This document shows, one piece after another, positions 9,148-18,564 of a stretch of DNA of 64,000 bases. How positions within the stretch are numbered: the stretch's first letter is position 1; each line of letters starts with the position of its first letter. The notes below the pieces were generated by a model. It made no database searches, was not told the origin of the DNA, and saw nothing but the letters and a program-made list of their open reading frames with translations. Source of the stretch: Ralstonia pickettii DTP0602 (lineage in GTDB: Bacteria > Pseudomonadota > Gammaproteobacteria > Burkholderiales > Burkholderiaceae); assembly GCA_000471925.1 (NCBI GenBank), contig CP006667.1:1302001-1366000 (forward strand). The letters are read 5' to 3'. The position numbers were made by a program, and so were the translations under genes.

Positions 9148-9309
9148 TGGCCACATGTTCCACCCGCACGGTTTATCCGCGCCGGCCGGCCCCCTACATT
9201 GCTTCCAAGCGCTGCTTCGGCGCGAGAACCGATAGGCAACATGATCCAACTCATCAAACGTCTGCTCGTCAACGGCTTCGGCCAGGCGAGCGCTGCAAAG
9301 GAAATTGAA

Positions 9310-9924
9310 ATGAAAGCGAAAGTCCTGGTGCTGTACTACTCGACGTACGGCCATACCGAACACCTTGCCAACGCCATCGGTGAGGGTGCCCGCAGTGCCG
9401 GCGCCGAAGTCAGCGTCAAGCGCGTCCCCGAACTGATGCCGCCGGAAGTCGCCCGCGACGCCGGCGCCAAGCTGGAGCAGGCCGCGCCGGTCGCGCGGCC
9501 GGAAGAACTGGCGGACTATGACGCCATCATCATCGGCACGCCGACGCGCTTCGGACGGGTATCGGCACAGGTGGCCAACTTCCTCGACCAGACCGGTGCG
9601 CTGTGGGCGGGCGGCAAGCTGGTCGGCAAGGTCGGCGGCGCCTTCGTCTCCACGGCGAGCCAGCACGGCGGCGCGGAAACGACGCTGTTTTCGATCCTGA
9701 CCAGCCTGATGCACCACGGCATGATCACGGTGGGCCTGCCGTACTCGTTCAGCGGCCTGACGCGCATGGACGAGGTCACTGGTGGCGCGCCGTATGGCGC
9801 CACCACGCTGGCCGGTGCCGACGGTTCGCGGCAGCCGAGCGAGAACGAACTCGCCGGAGCGCGCTTCCAGGGCCGGCACATTGCCGAGATCGCCACCACG
9901 CTGCTGCGCGGGCGCAACCAGTAA
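9310..9924 (+). CDS. wrbA: NAD(P)H:quinone oxidoreductase WrbA
   Basis: A flavodoxin-like FMN enzyme that reduces quinones by two electrons, limiting semiquinone stress. The 204 residues match the family length of about 200. The FMN phosphate loop is in [18 protein letters not shown] at the N-terminus. Further WrbA signatures are [21 protein letters not shown], the [11 protein letters not shown] flavin loop, and [21 protein letters not shown]. The ATG at 9310 follows AAGGAA at a good distance. It sits divergent from a LysR gene and 54 bp before an NTF2-like gene that may be co-transcribed. Confidence 0.96.
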   Translation: MKAKVLVLYYSTYGHTEHLANAIGEGARSAGAEVSVKRVPELMPPEVARDAGAKLEQAAPVARPEELADYDAIIIGTPTRFGRVSAQVANFLDQTGALWAGGKLVGKVGGAFVSTASQHGGAETTLFSILTSLMHHGMITVGLPYSFSGLTRMDEVTGGAPYGATTLAGADGSRQPSENELAGARFQGRHIAEIATTLLRGRNQ

Positions 9925-9978
9925 GCGAATCCGGGAGCGGCCTGGCGCCGCTCCGTCATCGCAAACGGAGAACAAACC

Positions 9979-10374
9979 ATGTCGGCATCCACGGCGCAGG
10001 AACCGGTTGGCAATGCGCACCAGCAGGTCCTGCAACAACTCCAGGTGTATCTCGATGCGATCTACGACGGCGACGCCGCCGCGCTCAGGTCCACCTTCCA
10101 TCCGGATGCGCAACTGTTTGCCGAGGTCCGCGGCGAGATCGTGCACAAACCGGTGAACGCCTATCTGCAAGGCGTGGCGTCGCGCAGGAGCCCGGCTTCG
10201 CAGAACGAGCCCTACGGCATGTCGGTGCTCTCGGTCGAAGTGATCGGCAGGGTGGCGTCAGCCAAGGTGCGGGTGCGGGTGGGCGACTTCAACTACTACA
10301 ACTTCCTGTCGCTGCTGAACACCGGCGGACAGTGGGTCATCGTCAACAAGCTCTATACGCACGTGGGGCATTGA
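9979..10374 (+). CDS. NTF2-like / putative lumazine-binding family protein
   Basis: A 131-residue protein with the cone-shaped SnoaL/NTF2 pattern. A helix (QQLQVYLDAIYDGDAAALRS) is followed by the FHPDAQLF strand turn and C-terminal strands (SVEVIGRVASAKVRVRVGDF, then LLNTGGQWVIVNKLYTHV). Proteins of this group occur as small enzymes or binding proteins of undefined substrate. A GGAG lies upstream of the ATG. It follows wrbA closely on the same strand and converges with the next gene. The function is unknown. Confidence 0.8.
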   Translation: MSASTAQEPVGNAHQQVLQQLQVYLDAIYDGDAAALRSTFHPDAQLFAEVRGEIVHKPVNAYLQGVASRRSPASQNEPYGMSVLSVEVIGRVASAKVRVRVGDFNYYNFLSLLNTGGQWVIVNKLYTHVGH

Positions 10375-10400
10375 GTGCCTCCCCGGCAGTCTCTCCCTGG

Positions 10401-10748
10401 CTACGTGCAATTGTCGCGATACACCTGCTGCAGTTGCTTGCGCGTCTTGTCGCGTTCGATCTTGGGAATGGTGCGGCCCTGCGCGTTCTGCGTGCCTGGG
10501 CCGGAATGGTACGAACGCCTTTTGGATGTGGCGTTGTACTGCTCCTTCAGTTCCTCGCACTTCACGCGTGCGGCCTCTTCGGGATCCTGGGTGACGGCCG
10601 CCGGGGCGCGATAGGGATTGGTCCCGCCCTGAACGGCATCCGATATGGCGCTCGCGGCACCCTCGGTCGATGCGCGCTGCGCCAGCGCAGCCGAGGTACA
10701 GCCCAGCACCAGCAGGCCGGTTGCCAGGCATCTCTTGGATATCGGCAT
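10401..10748 (-). CDS. Small secreted protein of unknown function
   Basis: A 115-residue protein with a clear Sec signal peptide (MPISKRCLATGLLVLGCTSAALAQ, cleaved after about residue 23). The mature part is polar, with a charged C-terminal half (KCEELKEQYNATSKRRSYH, ending in DNCT) and two cysteines that could form a disulfide. A cysteine in the signal (VLGC) is not in a convincing lipobox. The ATG at 10748 follows GGGGAGA. I do not recognise the family. Similar short periplasmic proteins are common in Cupriavidus and Ralstonia. It is transcribed convergently with the NTF2-like gene. Confidence 0.7.
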   Translation of the reverse strand: MPISKRCLATGLLVLGCTSAALAQRASTEGAASAISDAVQGGTNPYRAPAAVTQDPEEAARVKCEELKEQYNATSKRRSYHSGPGTQNAQGRTIPKIERDKTRKQLQQVYRDNCT

Positions 10749-11045
10749 CGTTCTCTCCCCGGGGACGGATAACGGGCGCGCCCACCCGACAACCATCATA
10801 TGTGCCCATCACGGGATTGTCAGAAACTAATGGCTCCGCCTGTCGGCGCGCGAAGCCGGCGCAGGACGCATGGCACCATGAGGAAGGGTGTTGCAACGCA
10901 ACATGGAAGGGCTTTACGGCGTGCTCGGCCCGGCGTCGCAAGCGCAAGCCGATTCATTTTTTCTTTATCCCGACGCATATTTATCGAAGCGCCACCTCCT
11001 ATAGTCGATGCATAACCCCTTGCCCCGAAGGGCAGAACCCGAACC

Positions 11046-12776
11046 ATGCAGCCCCAGAACCTGACCCCCGCCGCGCAGCGCGAAGTCAACAAGGCACCCG
11101 GATGGTTGCGCTGGCTCCCGGGACTGCTGGTGTTGAAGAACTATCAGCCGGCCTGGCTGCCGAAAGACCTCGCCGCCGGGCTGGTGCTCACGACCATGCT
11201 GGTGCCGGTCGGCATCGCCTACGCCGAAGCCTCCGGCGTGCCCGGTGTCTACGGGCTCTACGCCACCATGATCCCGCTGCTGGTGTATGCCATGCTTGGC
11301 CCGAGCCGGATCCTCGTGCTGGGCCCGGATTCGGCCCTGGCGGCGCCGATCCTGGCGGTGGTGTTGCAGGTCTCCGGTGGCGATCCGGGGCGCGCCATCA
11401 TGGTGGCCAGCATGATGGCGATCGTGTCGGGCGTGGTCTGCATCGTGATGGGACTGATGCGCCTGGGCTTCATTACCGAACTGCTGTCCAAGCCGATCCG
11501 CTATGGCTATATGAACGGGATCGCGCTCACCGTGCTGGTCAGCCAGCTGCCGAAGCTGTTCGCCATCAAGCTGGAAGAAGGCGGTCCGCTGCGGGACATG
11601 CTCAACCTGGGCAGCGCGATCCTGGCCGGGCAAACCAACTGGTACAGCTTCGCGGTTGGCGCCGGCAGCCTGGTGCTGATCCTGTTCCTGAAGCGCTTCG
11701 AGCGCGTGCCCGGCATCCTGATTGCCGTGGTCCTGGCCACGCTGGCCGTCAGCCTGTTCAACCTGGACCAGGCCGGCGTGAAAGTGCTGGGCAAGACCCC
11801 GCAAGGCCTGCCGGGCTTTGTCGTGCCCTGGGTGAGCGGTGCGGACTTGGTGGCGATCCTGCTGGGCGGCATTGCCGTCGCGCTGATCTCGTTCGCGGAT
11901 ACCAGCGTGCTGTCGCGCACCTTTGCCGCCCGCACCAACACCCGCGTCGACCCGAACCAGGAAATGGTCGGCCTGGGCGCCGCCAACCTGGCCGCGGGAT
12001 TCTTCCAGGGCTTTCCGATCAGCAGCAGCGCGTCCCGTACGCCGGTGGCCGAAGCCGCGGGCGCGAAGACCCAGCTCACCGGTGTCGTGGGCGCACTGGC
12101 CGTGGCGCTGCTGCTGATGTTCGCGCCCAACCTGCTGCAGTACCTGCCAAACAGCGCACTGGCCGCGGTGGTGATCGCGGCGGCCATAGGCCTGTTCGAG
12201 TTCGCGGACCTGAAGCGCATCTACCGCATCCAGCAGTGGGAGTTCTGGCTGTCGATGGTCTGCTTCGCCGCGGTCGCCGTGTTCGGGGCGATCCCGGGGA
12301 TCATCCTGGCCGTGGTCCTTGCAGTGATCGAATTCCTGTGGGACGGCTGGCGGCCACACTATGCCGTGCTCGGCCGCGTCGAGGGCCTGCGGGGATACCA
12401 CGACACCAAGCGCTACCCTGATGCCGAGCGCATCGACGGGCTGCTGCTGTTCCGCTGGGATGCGCCGCTGTTTTTCGCCAATGCCGAGCTGTTCCAGGAG
12501 CGCCTGATCGAAGCGATCGACGAATCGCCGACACCCGTGCGCAGGGTCGTGGTGGCAGCCGAGCCGGTGACCAGTGTCGACGTCACCTCGGCCGACATGC
12601 TGCGCGAACTGAGCCACACCCTGCGCGAGCGCGGCATCGCCCTGCATTTTGCCGAGATGAAGGACCCGGTGCGCGACAAGCTCAAGCGCTTCGAGCTGAT
12701 GGAAGCGATTGGCGACAAGAACTTCCACCCCACGGTGGGCAGTGCGGTGGATGACTATCTCGGCGAACCAGCCTGA
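11046..12776 (+). CDS. SulP-family anion (sulfate/bicarbonate) transporter with STAS domain
   Basis: A 576-residue SLC26/SulP permease. It opens with the family hallmark region (YQPAWLPKDLAAGLVLTTMLVPVGIAYA) and has about 12-14 hydrophobic segments through residue 430. SARTPVAEAAGAKTQLTG matches the conserved SulP core, here reading SSSASRTPVAEAAGAKTQ. The C-terminal 120 residues form a STAS domain (LLLFRWDAPLFFANAELF, then VVAAEPVTSVDVTSADML). The substrate could be sulfate, bicarbonate or a dicarboxylate and cannot be told from sequence. It is monocistronic, ending at a hairpin before the convergent Bug gene. Confidence 0.94.
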   Translation: MQPQNLTPAAQREVNKAPGWLRWLPGLLVLKNYQPAWLPKDLAAGLVLTTMLVPVGIAYAEASGVPGVYGLYATMIPLLVYAMLGPSRILVLGPDSALAAPILAVVLQVSGGDPGRAIMVASMMAIVSGVVCIVMGLMRLGFITELLSKPIRYGYMNGIALTVLVSQLPKLFAIKLEEGGPLRDMLNLGSAILAGQTNWYSFAVGAGSLVLILFLKRFERVPGILIAVVLATLAVSLFNLDQAGVKVLGKTPQGLPGFVVPWVSGADLVAILLGGIAVALISFADTSVLSRTFAARTNTRVDPNQEMVGLGAANLAAGFFQGFPISSSASRTPVAEAAGAKTQLTGVVGALAVALLLMFAPNLLQYLPNSALAAVVIAAAIGLFEFADLKRIYRIQQWEFWLSMVCFAAVAVFGAIPGIILAVVLAVIEFLWDGWRPHYAVLGRVEGLRGYHDTKRYPDAERIDGLLLFRWDAPLFFANAELFQERLIEAIDESPTPVRRVVVAAEPVTSVDVTSADMLRELSHTLRERGIALHFAEMKDPVRDKLKRFELMEAIGDKNFHPTVGSAVDDYLGEPA

Positions 12777-12801
12777 AGCCGCGCGGGGGCGCGGCCCAGG
12801 C
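12771..12801. terminator. Hairpin between convergent sulP and Bug genes
   Basis: GCCTG/CAGGC and GCCGCGC/GCGCGGC pair around a short G-rich loop, forming a stem of about 12 bp that includes the sulP stop codon. There is no U tract, but the position between two convergent genes fits a bidirectional terminator. Confidence 0.55.
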
Positions 12802-12820
12802 TGGTTGCGCCGCGCGCCGG

Positions 12821-13801
12821 CTACTCCAGCCGGAACCCGGTCTGCTTGATGGCGAGCGCCCATCTCTTCTGCTCTGCCGCCATGAAGCTCGCAAACTGGT
12901 CCGGAGAGCTCTGGCCGGCCGGCTCATAGCCCTTGCTGAGCAGCTGCTGGCGCACGCCCGGCGCATTCAGGGCCTTGTCGATCTCCTTGCCCAGCAGCGC
13001 AACGATCTCCTTGGGCGTGCCGGCAGGCGCCACCAGGCCATACCATTCGCTGGCCTCGATGCCGGGGAAGCCGGCTTCCGCCATGGTCGGCACGTCGGGG
13101 AACAACGGCAGCCGCTGCTTGCTGGCCACGGCGATGCCCTTGAGCTGCCCGCCCTTGACGAACGGCATCACCGCCGGCACGCCATGGAACATCATCTGGA
13201 TATGGCCGCCCACCATGTCGGTCAGCGCCTGCGGTCCGCCCTTGTACGGCGCGTGCACGATGTTGACATGGGCGGTTTCCTTGAACACCTCGCTGATCAC
13301 GTTCTGCTGGGTGCCCGGGCCGACCGATGCATAGCTGAGCTTGCCGGGCTCCGCCTTGGCACGCGCCACCAGCTCCTTGACCGAGCCGCCCACGGACGGG
13401 TTGACCACCAGCATGTACGGCGAGCTTGCCATCAGTCCCAGCGGCGCGAAGTCCTTGCCCATGTCGAAGGGCAGGTTCTTGTGCAGGCTGGCATTGATCG
13501 CCATCGGCGCGCTGGCGACCAGCAGCGTGTAGCCATCCGGCGCCGCCTTGGCGCCCATGCCGGCGCCGATATTGCCGGTCGCCCCGGGCCGGTTGTCGAC
13601 CACCACTTGCTGGCCGAGGCTGGCCGTCATCTTCTCGGCCACCGTGCGGGTGACCGCATCGACGCCGCCGCCCGCCGGCCAGGGCACGATGATGCGGATG
13701 GGCCGGTTGGGGTATCCGCCTTGTGCCAGCGCGCTGGTGGCGCAGGCAGCCAGTGCGATCGCGCCCAGGGTACGGCCAAAACGGTTCAGTACGGATTTCA
13801 T
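12821..13801 (-). CDS. Bug/TctC-family periplasmic solute-binding protein
   Basis: A 326-residue extracytoplasmic receptor of the tripartite tricarboxylate transporter type. It has a signal peptide ending at ALAQG, then the Bug signatures YPNRPIRIIVPWPAGGGVD, VDNRPGATGNIGA and PDGYTLLVASAPMAINASL. No TctA or TctB membrane subunits lie nearby, as is usual for the expanded orphan Bug set of Burkholderiales. It is the last gene of the minus arm of the GntR locus, 71 bp after the IOR gene, so it probably captures the substrate of that pathway or acts as a sensor. Confidence 0.95.
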   Translation of the reverse strand: MKSVLNRFGRTLGAIALAACATSALAQGGYPNRPIRIIVPWPAGGGVDAVTRTVAEKMTASLGQQVVVDNRPGATGNIGAGMGAKAAPDGYTLLVASAPMAINASLHKNLPFDMGKDFAPLGLMASSPYMLVVNPSVGGSVKELVARAKAEPGKLSYASVGPGTQQNVISEVFKETAHVNIVHAPYKGGPQALTDMVGGHIQMMFHGVPAVMPFVKGGQLKGIAVASKQRLPLFPDVPTMAEAGFPGIEASEWYGLVAPAGTPKEIVALLGKEIDKALNAPGVRQQLLSKGYEPAGQSSPDQFASFMAAEQKRWALAIKQTGFRLE

Positions 13802-13872
13802 CTCTTGTCTCCTCGCTGTCTTTGACGGGCCCCGGTGAAGGTGACGGGGCCTTCGTTGGTTCAGTCTCTGGT

Positions 13873-16800
13873 TTATGCCGCTTCAGTGGCTTTGATTTTT
13901 CCCGGCTGCGCGCCCCCTTGCTGCCATTGCCCCATCAGCCGCTCCCACCGCGTGCGCGTGGCCGCCAGGTTGCGCGCCTTGACATGGCCGTAGCCGCGGA
14001 TCTCCTGCGGCAGTCGGGCAATCTCCAGCGCCAGGTCGAGGTTGTGCGCGGAAAGTGCCGGCAGCAAGGCTTCCACGCTGCGCCGGAATTCACCGATCAG
14101 GGCTCGCTCCTCCTTGCGCTCCAGGGTGTAGCCGAAAGGATCGAATGCCGTGCCGCGCAGGCCCTTGAGCCGGGCCAGTACGCCGAACGCGGTGCGCATC
14201 CACGGGCCATAGGTGCCCTTTACCGGTTCGCCGGCCTGGTTCTTCCTCGCAAACAGGGGAGGGGCCAGGTGGTGCACCAGCCGGACCTTGCCTTCGAACA
14301 TCGATGCGATCTGCTGGCGGAATGCGGCGCCGGTATGCAGGCGAGCCACCTCATATTCGTCTTTATAGGCCATCAGCTTGAACAGCGAGCGGGCCACGGC
14401 TTCAGTCAGGCGGGTGCCGCCGATGACCGATTCCGCCGCCTTCACGCGGCCCACGAACGACTCGTATTGCGCCGCATAGGCCCGGTTCTGGTAGCCGGCC
14501 AGGAATTCGGCGTGCTTCTTCATGAGTTCCTCGACCGGCACCTTGCGCACGAACTGGATCACCTGCGAGCCGGCCGGCTGCGCGGGAATCTTCGACATAT
14601 CGTGGGCGCACAGCCGGCCCCATTCGAAGGCCGCCTTGTTGCTGTCGACCTGCACGCCGTTGAGCTCGATGGCGCGCATCAGGGCCGCGTGCGACAGCGG
14701 TACCTTGCCTTTCTGCCACGCATAGCCGAGCAGCAGCAGGTTGGCGTAGATCGACTGGCCGAGCAGCTGCTTCGCCACCTCTTCGGCGTCGAAGCTGGCG
14801 AGCTGGCCCTTGCCGACGGACTGCACGATCCTGCCCACGGCCTCGCCGACCTGGGGATCCCAGTCCGGATTGCGGACAAAGGCGGCGGTCGGGGTGAGAT
14901 GGCTGTTCAGCACCACATAGGTCCGCGCCGGCGACATCGCGGCCAGCGAGGTCTTGCTGGCCGCGACCACGGTATCGCAGGCGATCACCAGGTCGGCCAT
15001 GGCCATGTCGACGCGGCTCGCGTGCAGGGCGTCCGGGCTGGCGGCGATCTGGATGTGGCTCCAGGTGGCGCCGCCCATCTGCGCCATGCCGGTCGCGTCC
15101 TGGGTGATCACGCCCTTGCCTTCGAGGTGGGCGGCCATGCCCAGCACGCCGCCGATGGTGACGATGCCGGTGCCGCCGATCCCCGCCACCACGATGCGCT
15201 GCGGCTTGCCGGCGTCCGGCAGCGTGGGCATCGGGATGACCGGAGGCGTGGCGCGGCCGCTCGCGGTGGTGGCGGGCTTCTTCAGTTGGCCGCCTTCGAC
15301 CGTGACAAAGCTCGGGCAGAAGCCCTTGGTGCAGGAGAAGTCCTTGTTGCAGGTATCCTGGTTGACCTTGCGCTTGCGCCCGAAGTCGGTTTCCACCGGC
15401 TGCACGGCCAGGCAATTGCTTTGCACGGAGCAGTCGCCGCAGCCTTCGCACACCAGCTCGTTGATGACCACGCGCTTCGCCGGATCGACCATGGTGCCGC
15501 GCTTGCGCTCGCGGCGCTTCTTGGTGGCGCAGGCCTGGTCGTAGACGATCACGGTCACGCCGGGCACCTCGCGCAGCTCGCGCTGCACGGTATCGAGCTC
15601 ATCGCGGTGGCGCACGGTGACGCCGGCGGCGAGGTTGTCGACACCCTTGTACTTGCCCGGCTCGTCCGTGACAACGACGATCTGCCGGGCGCCTTCGGCG
15701 GCCAGTTCGCGCGTCATCGCCGGTACGTCGAGCTGGCCGTCCACCGGCTGGCCGCCGGTCATGGCCACGGCGCTGTTGAACAGGATCTTGTAGGTCAGGT
15801 TCACGCCGGCATGGATCGACTGGCGCACCGCCAGCAGGCCGGAGTGGTTGTAGGTGCCGTCGCCCAGGTTGGCGAACATGTGAGTGCGCTTGCTGAACGG
15901 TGCCTGGCCCATCCAGTGCACGCCTTCGCCGCCCATCTGCGACCAGGAAGTGGTCGAGCGGTCCATCCACACCACCATGCCGTGGCAGCCGATGCCGGCC
16001 GTCGCGACCGAGCCTTCCGGCACGCGGGTGCTGGTGTTGTGCGGGCAGCCCGGGCAGAACCACGGCAGGCGGTCGGTGGCGCGCGCATCGCCCTGGCCGG
16101 TGGTGCGTTCCTTTGTTTCGATTTCCTGCAGGCGCAGGTCCATGCGCGCGGCCACGTCGGCCGGCACGCCCAGCGCCTTGAGCCGCTGCGCGATGGCCTT
16201 GGCCACCAGCGCCGGGGACAGGTCAGCCTTGGCGCGCAGCAGCCAGTCCTCGGCCGGCTTGCGGTGGCTCCATTCGCCGCCGGCGCCGTCGGTGTGGTGG
16301 AACTTGCCGAAGACGGCCGGGCGCGCAGCGGGCGGATAGTGGTACAGCTCGTCCTTGAGTTGCTGCTCGATCACGGGACGCTTCTCCTCGACCACCAGGA
16401 TTTCACGCAGCCCACGCGCAAAGTCGCGCACGCTGTCAGGCTCCAGCGGCCATACCACGCTGACCTTGTGCAGCCGGATGCCGAGCGCGCGGCAGGTGGC
16501 GTCATCCAGCCCAAGGTCGAGCAGGGCCTGGCGCGTGTCGCTGTAGGCCTTGCCGCTGGCGATGATGCCGAGGCGGTCGCCGGATCCCTCGATCACGTTG
16601 CGGTTCAGGCGGTTGGCGCGCACATAGGCGAGCGCGGCCGGCCACTTGAACTCCATCATGCGCGCCTCGGCCGCGAGCGGATCGTCGGGCCAGCGGATAT
16701 GCAGGCCGCCGTCGGGCAGGGCGAAGTCTTCCGGCAGCAGGATGCGCACGCGATCCGAGTCGGTGGTCACCGAGGCGCCCGATTCCACCACCTCCTGCAC

Positions 16801-17439
16801 GGTCTTCATGCCGGCCCACAGCCCGCTGAAACGGCTCATGGCCAGGGCATGCACGCCCAGGTCGAGGATGTCCTGCACATTGGACGGAAAGAACACCGGC
16901 AGCCCGCACGCCATGAAGGTGTGGTCGCTCTGGTGGGCCAGCGTGCTGCTCTTGGAGACGTGGTCGTCGCCGGCGAGCGCGATCACGCCACCCAGCGGCG
17001 AGGTGCCGGCGAGGTTGGCATGCTTGAGCGCATCGCCGCTGCGGTCGACGCCGGGGCCCTTGCCATACCAGATGCCGAACACGCCGTCGTAGCGCTTGCT
17101 GGCGGCATCGAACTCCAGTTGCTGCGAGCCCCAGACCGCCGTGACGCCGAGTTCTTCGTTGACGCCGGGTTTGAAGACCACGTGGTTGTCGGCAAGATGC
17201 TTCTTTGCCTGCCACAACGCCTGGTCATAGGTGCCGAGGGGCGATCCGCGGTAGCCAGAAATAAAGGCGGCAGTGTTGTGGCCGGCCGCGGCGTCGCGCT
17301 TGCGCTGCAACAGCGGCAGGCGTACCAGCGCCTGCACGCCGCTCATGTAGGCACGGCCGGCATCCAGCGCGTACTTGTCGTCGATCGACACGGCTTGCAT
17401 GGCCTGCCGGGCTGCGTCGGGGAGTATTGGAGCATTCAT
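13873..17439 (-). CDS. Indolepyruvate ferredoxin oxidoreductase, fused alpha-beta type
   Basis: A 1188-residue fused 2-oxoacid:ferredoxin oxidoreductase that oxidatively decarboxylates aryl- or branched 2-oxoacids to acyl-CoA. The order is an N-terminal pyrimidine-binding domain, then a TPP domain (CPGCPHNTSTRVPEGS and GIGCHGMVVWMDRS). A ferredoxin-like cysteine cluster follows (CEGCGDCSVQSNCLAV, then CNKDFSCTKGFCPS). A gamma-type domain comes next (VVAGIGGTGIVTIGGVLGMA), then a C-terminal domain of unknown function. The length is normal for this aerobic-proteobacterial fusion. The ATG at 17439 is preferred; a TTG lies 18 nt upstream in frame. It lies in the GntR-locus operon between the Ldh2-type dehydrogenase and Bug. 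Confidence 0.95.
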   Translation of the reverse strand: MNAPILPDAARQAMQAVSIDDKYALDAGRAYMSGVQALVRLPLLQRKRDAAAGHNTAAFISGYRGSPLGTYDQALWQAKKHLADNHVVFKPGVNEELGVTAVWGSQQLEFDAASKRYDGVFGIWYGKGPGVDRSGDALKHANLAGTSPLGGVIALAGDDHVSKSSTLAHQSDHTFMACGLPVFFPSNVQDILDLGVHALAMSRFSGLWAGMKTVQEVVESGASVTTDSDRVRILLPEDFALPDGGLHIRWPDDPLAAEARMMEFKWPAALAYVRANRLNRNVIEGSGDRLGIIASGKAYSDTRQALLDLGLDDATCRALGIRLHKVSVVWPLEPDSVRDFARGLREILVVEEKRPVIEQQLKDELYHYPPAARPAVFGKFHHTDGAGGEWSHRKPAEDWLLRAKADLSPALVAKAIAQRLKALGVPADVAARMDLRLQEIETKERTTGQGDARATDRLPWFCPGCPHNTSTRVPEGSVATAGIGCHGMVVWMDRSTTSWSQMGGEGVHWMGQAPFSKRTHMFANLGDGTYNHSGLLAVRQSIHAGVNLTYKILFNSAVAMTGGQPVDGQLDVPAMTRELAAEGARQIVVVTDEPGKYKGVDNLAAGVTVRHRDELDTVQRELREVPGVTVIVYDQACATKKRRERKRGTMVDPAKRVVINELVCEGCGDCSVQSNCLAVQPVETDFGRKRKVNQDTCNKDFSCTKGFCPSFVTVEGGQLKKPATTASGRATPPVIPMPTLPDAGKPQRIVVAGIGGTGIVTIGGVLGMAAHLEGKGVITQDATGMAQMGGATWSHIQIAASPDALHASRVDMAMADLVIACDTVVAASKTSLAAMSPARTYVVLNSHLTPTAAFVRNPDWDPQVGEAVGRIVQSVGKGQLASFDAEEVAKQLLGQSIYANLLLLGYAWQKGKVPLSHAALMRAIELNGVQVDSNKAAFEWGRLCAHDMSKIPAQPAGSQVIQFVRKVPVEELMKKHAEFLAGYQNRAYAAQYESFVGRVKAAESVIGGTRLTEAVARSLFKLMAYKDEYEVARLHTGAAFRQQIASMFEGKVRLVHHLAPPLFARKNQAGEPVKGTYGPWMRTAFGVLARLKGLRGTAFDPFGYTLERKEERALIGEFRRSVEALLPALSAHNLDLALEIARLPQEIRGYGHVKARNLAATRTRWERLMGQWQQGGAQPGKIKATEAA

Positions 17440-17529
17440 AAGGGCGGTTTCAGGCAAACAGGGTTGAGCGGGGGCTGCCGGCGTGCGTTGGCACCCGGAT
17501 CTCTGGCAATACTGGTGACGGAAGCGGCG

Positions 17530-18564
17530 CTAGCCGGGGAGGGGGATGCCGAGGGTCCGGCCGAGCGTGCTCAGTTCCCGCACGACCGCGTCGGGCAGGA
17601 CGATGCCTTGCTCGCGGCCTTCGCGTTCGAGCGCTTCGCCACGGTGTCCGGGCAGCCGGGCGTCGGCGCCGCCGGCGGCAAGATAATTGCCGGTCCACTG
17701 CGCCATGTAGTCGGCGAACAGGTCCTTGCCGGCAAAGGCGTCCGGCTTGACCACCCAGACAAAACCGCCCTGGCGGCCTACCGCGCCGGCGCCTGAGACG
17801 GTGTTGCGCGCGGGAGAAAGCGCGTCCGCGGTGGCGGCCATGGCGCCGGCCAGGCACTCCACCATCATGGCGATGCCGATGCCCTTGTGCCCGCCGGTGG
17901 GCAGCAGCGAGCCTTCCAGCGCGCGTTGCGCATCGGTGGTCGGGTGGCCGTCGGCGTCGAGCGCCCAGCCCGCGGGAATCGGCTTGCCTTCACGGGCGGC
18001 CAGCAGGATATGGCCGCGTGCGGCAACGCTGCAGGCCACATCGAAAACGATCGGCGCCGCGCCCGGCAACGGGCAGCCGAAGGCGATGGGGTTGTGCCCG
18101 ATCGCGGCGCGGGCAAAGCCTTCCATGCCCAGCATGGGCGGCGTGCGCTGTCCGACCATGCAGAAGGCACCGGCCTCGGCAGCCAGCAGCGCCGGGATGC
18201 CCAGCGCGCCGAGATGGCCGCACGATTGCACGGCAACCAGCACGGACGCGCACGATTGCAGCGCCTCCAGCCCCAGTTGCACGGCGCGCGGGCCCGCGAT
18301 CTGGCCCATGGCGCCGTCGGCGTCCAGCACGATCCCGCCCGGGAAGGCCTTGTGCGACATCTCGGGGCGCGGGTTGAAATCGCCCGCACGCAGGCGTTCG
18401 ACGTAGGAGGGGACCCGCGTCAGGCCATGCGTCTTGTAGCCGCGCAGTTCGCTGCGCACCAGCGCGGCGGCGGCTTCCGTCGCGTGGTCGGGCGCCACGC
18501 CGCACGACTCGAAGACAGCGGCGGTCCAGCGCGCAAGGCTGTCGGTGTTCCAGCGGATACTCAT
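17530..18564 (-). CDS. Malate/L-lactate dehydrogenase family (Ldh2) oxidoreductase
   Basis: A 344-residue NAD(P)-dependent dehydrogenase of the Ldh2/MdhII fold. That family includes sulfolactate, ureidoglycolate, diketogulonate and piperideine-2-carboxylate enzymes. Signatures are SCGHLGALGIPALLAAEAG with the catalytic His, the AIGHNPIAFGCPLPG nucleotide region, and LLPTGGHKGIGIAMMVE. It starts inside the gntR stop codon (ATGA overlap at 18561-18564), so the two are translationally coupled. With a UxaA-type lyase next door, the substrate is probably a 2-hydroxyacid or sugar-acid derivative. Which one is unknown. Confidence 0.93.
   Translation of the reverse strand: MSIRWNTDSLARWTAAVFESCGVAPDHATEAAAALVRSELRGYKTHGLTRVPSYVERLRAGDFNPRPEMSHKAFPGGIVLDADGAMGQIAGPRAVQLGLEALQSCASVLVAVQSCGHLGALGIPALLAAEAGAFCMVGQRTPPMLGMEGFARAAIGHNPIAFGCPLPGAAPIVFDVACSVAARGHILLAAREGKPIPAGWALDADGHPTTDAQRALEGSLLPTGGHKGIGIAMMVECLAGAMAATADALSPARNTVSGAGAVGRQGGFVWVVKPDAFAGKDLFADYMAQWTGNYLAAGGADARLPGHRGEALEREGREQGIVLPDAVVRELSTLGRTLGIPLPG

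Larger units (their letters stand above)
8978..9309. other. Intergenic region between lysR and wrbA
   Basis: A divergent intergenic region of 332 bp. It holds the two related dyads. An upstream ATG at 9241 is in frame with wrbA, with sequence reading [14 protein letters not shown], so a 23-residue N-terminal extension is possible but not typical of WrbA. Confidence 0.4.

Noticed and set aside
10965..12863. A long minus-strand open frame opposite sulP
   Set aside because: Composition is rich in His, Gln and Arg with no domain. The plus strand encodes a clear SulP permease with a STAS domain.
13723..17796. A very long open frame on the plus strand opposite the IOR gene
   Set aside because: It is the antisense shadow of a high-GC gene. 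The minus strand carries clear TPP and ferredoxin motifs, while the plus frame has low-complexity His/Gly/Arg/Ala composition and no family signature.
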